This document shows positions 49,501-61,500 of a stretch of 64,000 bases of DNA, piece by piece. The position numbers were made by a program, and so were the translations under genes. The notes under the pieces were generated by a model. The model did not search any database. It saw only the letters and a list, made by a program, of their open reading frames with translations, and was not told the DNA's origin. Position 1 is the stretch's first letter, and each line of letters begins with the position of its first letter. Source of the stretch: Haemonchus contortus (taxonomy: Eukaryota; Nematoda; Chromadorea; Rhabditida; Trichostrongylidae); NCBI GenBank assembly GCA_000469685.2, contig LS997566.1, forward strand, positions 19,465,045-19,529,044, given 5' to 3'.

Positions 49501-52500
49501 AAGCGGGAATGTGAGAGTATTTTTAGCGTGGCATTTTGCATTACGCAACGAATGACGGTTTGAAGCGCTTGCAAGATGGAAAGGTGTCACAATAGGAGAA
49601 CATTTTGTTTTATTTTACAATTCAGCGAACAATTCAAGCTAATCAACAATATAATAACCATTGTTAGTTATAACATCGTTCCACCTAACGAGCCGATCAG
49701 CGATTTTCTGCACTCAGATGTGAGAAGATTGAGAGTCAAAGAAGTCACCGACCACTTCTTCAAGATGGGCATAGTTGACGAATTGTTTTTTTTTCTTAAG
49801 AGAGCCTTGAAGGGTGGGAACAAGTGGTAATCTGAGAATCTGAGAGGCAGTATCAGGTGGAGAGGCAGTATCAGGTGAATACCGTGGACGTGGAACCGTG
49901 TCCTAGCCTAGCTCCTCCAATTTGCATGGATCTCTATGGCTATGGGAGCCCTAGCGTTGTCATGGAGGAGGTCACAAAAATCGTCTAGGCCCTTTTTCTT
50001 GATCGGCGTTCGCAAGATGTGCAAATAACCAGCATAAAAACGAGCAGTGACGGTGTGGCGTTGCTTGAGCAGTTCATTGCTCAACATTCCTTCCAAACCC
50101 CTGAAGCAGTAAAGAAGAAAGTTCTTGGAGTGGAGGCCGGGTTTAGATTGCGCCGCCGGCGTTTGCTCCCTCGCGGTAACCACACGGCGCGGAGGTTGTT
50201 AGCGTCGTAGAGGGTCCAGCTTTCGTCTTCAACTAGGTCCTTCAGAAACGATTCGCGATATGGGGGGAGAAAGAGAGAGTGTCAAATGGATACCTGGATG
50301 TACCGCATGGTGACCGTCAAGACCTGAGGTAACGATCGAGTCAGCGCTGTTTTGTAAGCGCGCACCTGAAGGCGACGACTGTTAATATGCACTGCAAGCG
50401 AGCGCCTGAATTCGACGACTGTTGATTATATTCACACGTCTCCTCGCAAATCTGCGGGCGTTTACTCCTGATCCTCTTTGACGGTACCCTGAACGGCGAG
50501 GGGGCATCCCGGCCGAGGCTTGTCTTCGAATCCATATTTCCTTCCGTTGAGAGAGTGAACCAGCGACGAACCATAGGAATGGTCGTGGTGTTCTCCCTCA
50601 TACGTTGTCGATAATGAGAACGGTTGTTGTCGCTCCGGTGCCGCGGTGCCACTGGCAGGAGATGATATATCGAACACTCATTCGAATAAGGTTCTAGAAT
50701 ATTCTATCACTGCCACAAGGTATGTCACTGGTATCGATTAATAATCGAAAGTTCAGGAACTTTCAACGAACCCTATCAAAAATATTTGATCAACCTATTA
50801 TTAATACGTTATTGCTGACAGATTCTTGCAACAGTTAAATGAGAACATTCGATAAAATTGGAGTTTCTGAGATCACGCAGCACGAACAGTGAACACATTG
50901 CTGAACACATTGCTATTGTTTAAAATAGGCTCTCTGCATGAGTTTGCAGATACTCGCAAAATGTTTTGCAACCCTACTTGATGTAGGTAATTCTTCGAGG
51001 TGGAGGACATAAAATGGAAATTATGTTCGAACACTTATTTTTTGAATTCGCGTTTGGTTTTGACTTCCATGGATTCCACTCTTTTGCGTGATCTTTCTGA
51101 GCTATACTGTCACACGATTCAAAGTGGATAACTGTCATACTGCCAAGTGTTTAAAGAGTTGAGCACAGGACAGATTTGAGCTTCCAAGGACTTTGTGACA
51201 CATTAACATGAGCTGTTACTCGGACGCACTGTTAGCACTCGAGTGCACGCCGTAAGACCTTTTCCGCTGTAGCTTCTCAATTCCGAGTGACGAATATAAA
51301 ATTCTAGATGTGTGACGATGAAATTTCAACCACACATCACCTCCTCCTTATGCCGAGTGTGCTTCAAAATATCGAAAAGTCGTTTAGAATATAGCAAAAG
51401 CATGGATCTATTGCTGGCATATGTTCGGATTATTCCGCGGTACAGACGACACAGGGAGGATCAAAGTTTTCATCTTTCTTCGCTATTGCTTGGTTTGCTG
51501 CTGACTTTTCTGAAAAAATAACCAAATGGTAGCCAAGGTATAAAACTGACAAACTCCGGAAGGGCACTGGTACATCATGTTCTATCTCACGATTGCTTGG
51601 TAAACAAAGTAATTTTCTGATAAGTATTCCTTATGCTGCACTTCACGATTTCATTTTGTCTTGCCTTGAATTAAATAACTTCTGGTGCATTTGTAACGTC
51701 ACAGAAACCTCTGAATACATAGGAGACGTAGTGTAGTACTTTGTACCTGCTGCTGACAAGCAGTGTTTCCAGGTTCTTCAGCATTGGATGTGAAGTGCGT
51801 AGTTTGAACTTTGTTTTAAAGGAAGAAAGAAGAGAGTAATGTATCAGGCCCTTCTTGTAGTCGAGGGCTCATAGAGCATGGACCACTCTTCTCATGCTGT
51901 TCGCAACCGCTAGAGGAAGTAATTCGACGGAGAGTATTATGCAAAGCCTGAGCGGTGAGGAATAACATGTTGGACTATTCTGTGTTTGAAATTTTCATTG
52001 TCAACTTTATGCCCATATTATTTGCTGATATCATCAGAGATAAATGTAGCTGCAGTTCCAGCTTGCTTGCTGATGTTCGAATTGGTAGCGAATTCCATAA
52101 CGACAGTTCTCAATGTTTAAAGTTAGTTGCCCTGGAGTTGAGAAGCTGTAGCATTAAGAGTTCCGCCGCTCAAGCTCTTAGCCCACAAGACTCGCTGGAG
52201 TGACAGCTCTTGTTACTTAGCCACAAGTTTCTCGGACGCTGAAATCGCCCTGTGGAGCATCTAGGCACCAATGTGTAACTTTATTGAATTAGCGATATAC
52301 ATATCTGCGCGTGTGGCTAACGACAAAACTCTTCATGATCATGAAAAAGCAGTGATATGGAAAATCCACTGGCAAGTGCCGACACGGAGCGAAAGGGCAC
52401 CGAGAAAAAAATTTGCTGTTCGAGTTGCCTTTTCATATTGTAGGACGTTGAAGTGTAAGGATAAAAACCCTTACGGAGAGCTATTTTATTTTCAGTAAAT

Positions 52501-55500
52501 TGAGATTTAATAGATACGGAGAGCTATTTTATTTTCAATTAATTGAGATTTCATGGTTGTGTGCGCAAGCGTCCACGCATATTGAATAAAAGCTGAACTC
52601 TCGTTTTCTCTGCACTCCCCTCCTCTGTTTCTTGGAGTGGTACGACGGGTCAACTTTTCCGATTGATCTCCCTTCAAAGAATCTGTGATTACAATAACTT
52701 TTACGCTCAGTCTTTCTGAAACCTGGACATGTTACACAATGTCATATACTGTTCTTCCACATGGGTATGTTGTAATGGGAAATTTCACTTCATTTGATCG
52801 AATTTCAAACGAGTCGCCTTCGTCAAGAACTCGAAAGTAATGCGAAGTCCCCGACATGTTGCCTTTTCGATAGAGGGCCGAAATATAGCACATTAGTTGT
52901 AACACTACCATGAGTCGAAGCACAAATATCTCAACCGAGCAGACAACTTTCGGCTGCTCCAGTAGAGCTGGCTTCTTACCCGCATTCTTGAACAACAAGG
53001 GATCAGTGAGATACTAGATAAGAATTACGATTACTCATTCTGGTTGTTCAGATCTAGACTCCGCGCACGGATTGATACGCTTCTAACGTTTATCTAGCAG
53101 CGGTCTTTTACTCGTTCACAAGAAATTTGTTATGTAATGTCGCTATCAATGCACTCTGATCAGAACTGTCCTACTATTCGTATCAAGAAGATTAATGCCT
53201 GGAAGCTGTCGGGCACACCAGGTTGTGTACAAGGACCAGAGGAGCCGTATTAATCGGGCGATATGTTGGCAAAAGGGACTGTGCCATCAACCGCCAAGAA
53301 ACAACGAAGTGGGAAATAACTTTCAGATTAGGCCAAAGATTGAGTTGATTTCTAGATTAGGCCGGAGATCTACGAGTTTAGCGCACCATAAATAGGCACT
53401 GTAAGGCCCCTACGGAGTTTTTCCTACATAGTCTTCTTCGGCAGTTTATTACCCTCTCCGCTCATGACTTTCCAACTTCCGTCACTGTCGGAAGCAGTGC
53501 GTGCAATACGCTCTTTACAACCGAGTGTCCCAAAAAATGTTGACAAATATTCTATTATCCTCCTCAGCGAGATCATTTACCCTCCTATCGTCCGCAAACG
53601 GTGGCAGGGTGGCCGGTCAAAGTTTCCATACTCATGTGTTTTCATCCCAGGATGCATTACACCTTCTGAGCGGTTTTCGATCTGAATGACGAAAATGTGC
53701 TGCCCGGACCACTTGCTTTCCTTTGATAATCATCCAACCGAGATAAGGTGTATATTTTTCCCACAGCTGATGTGAACTCAACTAGAATCTTCATGTTCGA
53801 AATGACTGGACTAGCTTATAAATTTGGTGGGTATCCCGTCTCTAAGGAATTAGGAGCCCGCGCAAAATAGGCAAACACTGGGAACCTTGCAGTGTCTTTA
53901 GCGCACACATTCAGATACCATCTGTTTAAGCTTACCAACTGTACTGCCGAGGCCCACATTTTTGGAAGAAAGGGATTCTGTTCTCTCCACAGCCAGGTGT
54001 AATGCTGCCGAGATTTTGTGGTGATAATGGACACAATGAAGACAATTACCATGATATACGAAAACATGATATTGAAGTAGCAACACTGAAAAACAGGAAC
54101 GAGGTTAGTCGCACAAATCGAATGATATTTTTAGTTACTTTGTCTTAGAAAAAACAGCAACGGCTCTCAACTTTGTGGTACTACTTTGATTTACAGTTTG
54201 ATAACCAAAGTGCAGATTTTAATCTCGTTTTCTTCGTAGCTTCTCAGAAGTTATAAGCCCTCATTTCACATGCATTGCTACCAAAATTTGGATTCCTTAG
54301 AAGGTTCGCAGTGATTTACTTTGAAAGTTCTCCATAAATTCATCAATATTTATCAACGATTTATTATTTCTCGCTTGTTATAAGTTGAACGAATGCTGGC
54401 CTAGTTCGACAGTGCTTATGAAACAATCGACTTGAGAGTAAACTTAACAAAGACGATGCGATGAGGTTGTTCATGGAAAACGGATTGGTACCTGATGCTT
54501 CGTTTACGCTGCATGGAACGAATATCTCCGAATATTCTAGCTATGTGATTGTAAGAAGGAAGTCAACTTGGAACGGATTAGCTCCGGAGCTGTCTAGAAG
54601 GAAACGCGCTGCGTGGGGAACATTCAAGTATATCGAGGGCGTGTGAAAAAGACAAGGAACACTGCTGTCCTTTCTGCTTCGAAGTACGCCTCGGAGTCTT
54701 GGACTCTACAAAAGCAGGATGAGCATGCTGTCAGCGTTATTCAATGCGCTTTGGCGAGGACGATGCTCAGAACGCAGGATGAGCATGCTGTCAGCGTTAC
54801 GCAATGCGCTTTGCCGAGGTCGATGCTCGGAATTTCTATGTACATGCAAATGCAAAAGGGAATTCGGGGGTTCAAGCTCTGTCATCGAACAAAGATCAGG
54901 GATGTCGTTGATTGCCCCAAAAATTCGAAGAACAGGTGGGTCAGACACGTTATGCGATATAGTGATAACCGTTGGACCACGGCGGTTACTGACTGGATCC
55001 CTTGAGACATCAACCGCACTCTAGGACGGCCGCCAGCAAGATGGTCAGACTCCTTCACGAAAGCTCTGAACGAAAGAAATGTTGGACCTCGTGTCCCCTA
55101 AGCGATGACGATTCACTGAACCACTCTGGCTCGTGACAGAGACGAATGTACTGCCTTTACTCGAGGAAGCCGATGATCAGCGGGACGACAAGTGACAAGT
55201 GATTATAAATCAGTATCAGCATCATCACGAAGGGTGGTCACCTTGAATAAAACCCCACGACAGAGATTCAATCACTTAATGAAAGTTTCCTGGGACAGAG
55301 AAGGAATGCTCTACGCATTCGTCAATGCTCCTTAAATTTTTGAATGGGACGTCAATCATCATGATTCCTTCATCTCCCACATCAACTAGCAAAGTGAAAT
55401 TCTTTCATTGTTATGTGTCTATTTTCACTTCCAGGCGCCTTCTGTGATCCGATCACACTCTCTTCACATAAGGAACTGTCAAGACGCCACTTCTAGGGTT

Positions 55501-58500
55501 AGAGAAGAAGTATTTTAGAAGATCTGTCTTTCTATGTCTCCTTAATGGTCCCCATCCTCCTATTGTCACCTATCGTGAGCACTCTCATCCTATCGCCTGC
55601 ATTTCTATGAAATCCAAACTCTATGGGAACAAAAAGAATGGGAGTTTCGAATCTGCGGTCTAGCATACACCGACACACATGTTTTAGAGTTATGCAGTAA
55701 AGCCCCTACCTCCATTAACCAATCTGGTTGATCCACAATATTTATAAGACCCAGATTTTTTTGAAGATTTGACAGTGGCACGAAAACTCCTGCTGCCACC
55801 CGTCTTTACTCAACCATAAAGCGAATAACAGTAGGTTCACCCAAAAGGAAGAGGAACTTTGCAGAGATGTGATATGTGTTTCTCATAGCAGAGAAAAATA
55901 CAATTTTCCACATAAGACTGACGGAACTGGAGTACTCTGGTTGAAACCTGCTGTCAACGCGGGCATCATACGGTTCATAGAGTTCATGGCCACCCTTTGG
56001 ACCGCTATCCGCAACGGTAGTACGAGCCCATAAACCTCCTCGCTCACCGGACCACCACGATCTTCCTGCGCCCCGGACAGAAAGCGGACCAACCCCCGAG
56101 GACCAAGGGGTTTCGGCTGGGAAGGCCACCGCTTTGTCTAGCAACCTCAGCCTGGTACCTCGCGACGGGATCTCTGTCCCAGACACAGGGACCCGCTGTA
56201 TGAACGCGGCGACACAACCTACTTCTCCCGTCGCAACCAATCAGAGTGCCCCACCTTACTTACTTCTCCTGGGTAGGTACAAAAGTAAGGAACACTGGTT
56301 TATTATACTACTACAAAATCCACTATAACTACAAAATGCTAAATAGGGAACTACACTACGAAAATGGATGTGTGGGTCAGAGCCGAAGAATTTCACAAAG
56401 GAGCAAAGTGATTGATATGAATAAAGCACACAAATAGTAAATGACGCAATATATACAAGGCATATATACAAGGAGTAATAGCACGACACTCACCTATCCC
56501 ATGATTTTCAGGCTCCTTCCAAGACAAGCTCCTTCAGCTGCCCATTCCAGGCCCCAATTATCCTCGGCGGTCTTCATGCTTACCTTCCTCCTCAGTATCC
56601 GACAGGTGACAACTGTGCGCCCTCAGAGAAGGGCACTTGGATACTAGTCGGGCTTACATTGGCGCTCTGTTGCCTTATAGACAACATCACAGCGTTACCT
56701 GGCTATACCGACCAGAGGCCGACAGCCAGCCAGTCACGGTGTATGACGAGTGCCGACTGACTAGGCTATGCTAAGGAACGCGCATAACGCGCGCACATAC
56801 GCGTCGCGTTGTGGCGGCCGAGCAAAGATGGGCCGGGGCGCGCGCGGTGCGCCCAGCGGCCACCGTCGCATCCGCGACAGAATGGTCTATCTTTGATTGG
56901 GCATCACTCTAGACGATAAGCTTCAATTCTCACTCCGAAAAACTTCCAGGTCATTCATAGGGCAGGCCAGGCCAACGACGGAGAATATGCTTCCAGCAAA
57001 ACATTTTCAAAGAGGATAAACAATGCATCAACGCCGACTAACAAAAACTAGCAAATTCATCATATTTCGTAAAAAAAAAGGTGCACCAACATTCGCTTTT
57101 GGGAGGAAAGCATGAAGAATAGCAAGAATATGATTAGCAATACCCCTTTTAACTCCCGAAATTCACCGACCTTAATAATAAACGATCGCTCCCGCATTGA
57201 TACAAATACGTGAACAGCGAGGACACAGACGAGCGCGAAGTATTGCCGTGGCGTTGGATAATCGAAAGTAAAGTTGGCCATCGACGTCATCCCAATTTTT
57301 CTTGCTCTAAATTAATATAGATATACATATATGTGTACCTGCTTAGTACTGCTCCATGAAGGCACAATTTGTAAGAAAGCAAACAATGGCGAAGTTGCAT
57401 AAGCAGCGTTTCTCCAAAACTAAGCGCAATAGTGCAACAGGTGATTTCCAGACCCAGATCTCTTTTACATCTTTTTGCTAGGTAAAGAACTTTCAGGGAG
57501 TGGTACGCTTTTCGAAAATGGTTCTTTGCATGTTATAGGGGCTCGAGCACTTAGTATAGAACTATGGTCCACTTCCGCTGAATGGCCTTCTGAATGCCAA
57601 AAGCGGGTGAAAATGATTTTGCCAGAAATTGCTGTTTTAGCCCTTTAAACGTCGTTTGTTTCGTTTATGGCGTCGACTGTCCGCACAGAAGAAGGCGCTA
57701 GTGGACTGCGTAATGAAAATAGCGTGAACAGTAGTCAAAAAAGGGACTGACATGTTGAAACATGGTGGAAAGTGCGGGGAAGTTTCATATGTGCTCTCCA
57801 CGGTTATGCTTCCAGTAGCGTTGGATGGTCTGGTGGGTAGCGGTGTGGACATTGAGTTGGGACGGCTGGGCTGAGTTGATGGATCGGATTCTTGGGGCGT
57901 TGGCGTTTTTGCATTTTATGCTGCCACCTCCAGATCGGCTCCCTATTGCACCAAGGCCAAAGCAAGTGCCTAGTGGGACTGCTACCTCGCGAAGGCGTGG
58001 TAGTACGTAGGTATATTCCGTCACCAACCCATCCGCTAAATCCACAACCCAAGTTCCTAATCCGCTGGCCTGCTTTTGCTTTCTCAACAAAGTTCTTTTT
58101 GTAGAAGCAGTGATAAGCTGACTTGTTCATACCTTCGCAACAGATTGAACAGTTCAATCAGTATAGTTGAAATTCATGTAAGGGATTGGTCATCTCTTCG
58201 CTCGCCCCTCCGAAGTACAAATTTCGAGTGGTTTCAATGCCAGACAGTCTAACGAAGAGCTAACCCACGCATTCCAGGTCCCAGGTCCAATATTAGTGGG
58301 AACTTCCTGTTCCTGGAACTGAATCTAGCAGAAGATGCCCACAAGGCCCAGTTGGTTAAAAAAGCTGAGAAATGCTGCCTCGATTGGTCGTGCATAAGAT
58401 TAGCTAAGCAGTATGCTCAGCTGATAGTTTCCATTTTTGCCGCCAGTGAAAAGTGCCATACAGCATGCCTCTGTCCTTCCTCGAAATGAATGCCTTATGG

Positions 58501-61500
58501 TTGAGAATTAGTTGAGATACTCATCTTTTCGTAAAGCTCGGCAAAAGGACTTTCGTGGTGATTTTTTCACAACCATTTGCCAGTGTCTGAAATGTCTAGA
58601 AAGCAAGCATCAAGGTACGAAACAATCAAAAAAGCTTCTTAAGGCTGGAAATTTCGGTGTATCCGTGCTCGGTCGCCTTTTCGTGAACTACTAGTTCCAT
58701 GTTCAGCTTGCCAGTGGCGATGTATTTCGATAGCCCTTGCCACGCGCGTGTGTCCAGAAAGCTCGAAGCTTACAGCCAGAGAGCACAATCCGTCAGCTCG
58801 TTTGCGGCAATAGGAATGACACTCACACGGGCACTGAATGTCTCACTCGAAACTGCGGACCACCCAGTGAGGGGCCGGTCCTGGGTCTTGGTCGCGACAA
58901 ATTCGTCTAGTGTAGTGACCACCATCTCGATCTTTGGTCTCACATAAGCAGTTGGCTTCGCTGGCTGGATGTATCGTGGACATTTCGATATCGTCATGTC
59001 TGGGAGCTGTTGGTATAACCTCGGATCAGATAGTAGATCGACCCCACCTAGCCACGATTTTCGCATCAAACAGAGTCTGGCTGGGGCTGCCCCTTCGAAA
59101 GAGACTCCCATCACTGCGCTTCGCATCTTGACGATGTTGTAAATCGCAGCATTGTCTACTCGACCCGCTGCCGCCACCAGATTCAGCATAGCGCCTGAAA
59201 CTTGACTGGAGTCTGTGGTCCTCAAGGCCGCGTCGTAAACGTCGCCAAATTGCGTAGTGGCGACTGGCTGGTGAGTCCGGCTCGTCTGTGTGATCACTAC
59301 CCGAGCTGCTGACACCCAAGGCGGCATAATATGCTCGCCTGAATTTGAGGAAGGTCGCATAATCATCTGCGTCTGATAAGATGTAACAGTCGAATGGACA
59401 GTGACAGCCAGAGCGCAGTGTTTCTCTTGGTCTAGGGCGGCGTAACGTGTTCTCAACCCAAGCACCAATTCTCCGAAGTATCGATGAGGTATGGCCTGGA
59501 ACCCCATAGCTAGCATTGGGGTAACCGGAAGAGCTCTCTCCATGGTCAGACCCGCCGCTCTCGCATATGGTTCACGGAACAGGGTCAGGGATTTGGCTGC
59601 CTCCCTGACTTCGTCCTGAGATCGCAACCCGCTCAGCTCTGAGCGAGTTGCCAGATTCTTCGTCAGCTCCTGTTGTTTCTCCGACATCCTCCGCCAAACT
59701 CAGCGATTCGAAATCGGACGAGGAGACGGTGTCACTAGACGATGAGCGCACTATGGACGTTCTGTTCGCTGTGTTTTTTACCAGGGGTTTTCCTGGGGTT
59801 TGAGTGGGCGACCGACTTTCGTTTGTCTCAGGAGATGGTGCCGCAAAGTTCCTACCAAGAGAAACGGAGAACAATTGAGACCAAGTGTCACTCTCGTGAA
59901 TCTGTGAGTGATTAGGTTTTTTTAGAGAAAGGGGCTGGTCGATATGTCGGGCCCATAAAAATCGAGTCGCACCTCTATCGTCATGTTGAAGTCGGACTTG
60001 TAAAAATGCCTTTTGCACATCTCTGAGGATTGTTATGTCTCCGATTCGAAAGCGTTGAAGAAGGTCACACAGAAGAGGACGCATCACCGGGCCCTGATTC
60101 AGCATGTCGTTGAGGGAAGGGCAATTTTTATGGTGGGCGGATGCGTCGAAGACCACACGCAATCTCGTGGTGTTCTTGTGTGGTGTCAAGATGGCTTGGT
60201 GTGCCAAATAGTGGATGATTCTCCCTCCATGTTCTGTTAGGTCATCCACTTCTTCAATGATTTAATTTTCGAGTTGATTCATCATTGTATCGTGGTACTG
60301 TTGAAGAAGTACCGAATTGTTTCTGAGTTTCTCCATTGTATTGTGGAGTCTCTTCATGGCCATTCTTTTGTAGTCAGGAAGATTTTCTGCACCGTCTTTC
60401 CATGGTAGTTGACTATAGTAACGATCTTCTTTCTTCTGAATGGTGCCAGTGAAGGTCTTCCATACTTTTTCATCCATTTCTGCTTGTTCTTGGCTTTTAG
60501 GTCCAGAGAATTCTTGTACTCCTGATGCTTCGGAAATATAAAATCGTACAGATAGTTCGTGGGTCTTCTGAAAACTAGAATCGAATGGCCAGCAGACGAA
60601 GCCCAACGATGAGAATACAGTAAAGTACTTCAGCAGAAAATTCGCAAAGCAAAAATAATGATCCAATCTGGAATAAGTAACGCCGACTGTGCCCTAGAGA
60701 AATATGTCAAGACGACGAAGTCAAAACGATGACAGATCGCAAAACGCTCGACGCAGTGAATCATCACGAGGCGACAGAGAGCACGATAATATGCAACGCA
60801 GTGAGTCAACACGACGAGAACACGAAAAATTCCATTGTGACCAACGCTCAAACCCATCGCATGAAGATGACTGAGAACTCGCTTAGTCGCCTGGGGAGTA
60901 TAGCAGATAGTACTGCTACAGAAATTGCCGTTGTTTTGTCTCACAGAAGAAATAAGTGTCTTGACGGCTCCATTGTTTTGTCATACATTATTTTGGCTAT
61001 CGCTTCGAATAGAGAGGAAATGCTCCGTATATAAACCCCCTGTGTGCCTTGATTTATATGTATATCTTTTGCTTGTATTGTGTATATGTTGTTATAAAGG
61101 TTTAATTACCCAAGTTTGAGGTATCGTAAAACGTGAACCACATGATCACAAGTAAGTAAGTATAGCGACTTCATCAAATAAAGGGAGTGTTAGCCGCATT
61201 GCTGATCACTGCTTCGATAGCGATGTCTGCTGATCATTAGCATGGGCAGCAGGGGAGGAAAGAGTTGTAAGTACACTCAATTAAGTACCCGTTTCAAAAC
61301 TTGGCGTAACTTCTTTTCTATTGGAGTGTATGTCACTCAAGTATGTATGTGCTAGTGATGTGATAAGGACAAGGACTCTGTGAGATGGGAAATCGGAACT
61401 AGATTCGACTAAAGATCGATTGCTCAGTACTTGATTTACATGGTCTCATCAGATAAAATTTATTTCTTACGTGCATCTATCTTTCCACTCGATCGATCTA

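Noticed and set aside
57339..57419. Candidate SLC6 TM2/3 exon with matching phases
   Set aside because: It would leave an intron of only 32 bp before the TM4 exon, shorter than nematode introns normally are, and the peptide lacks the TM2 motifs.
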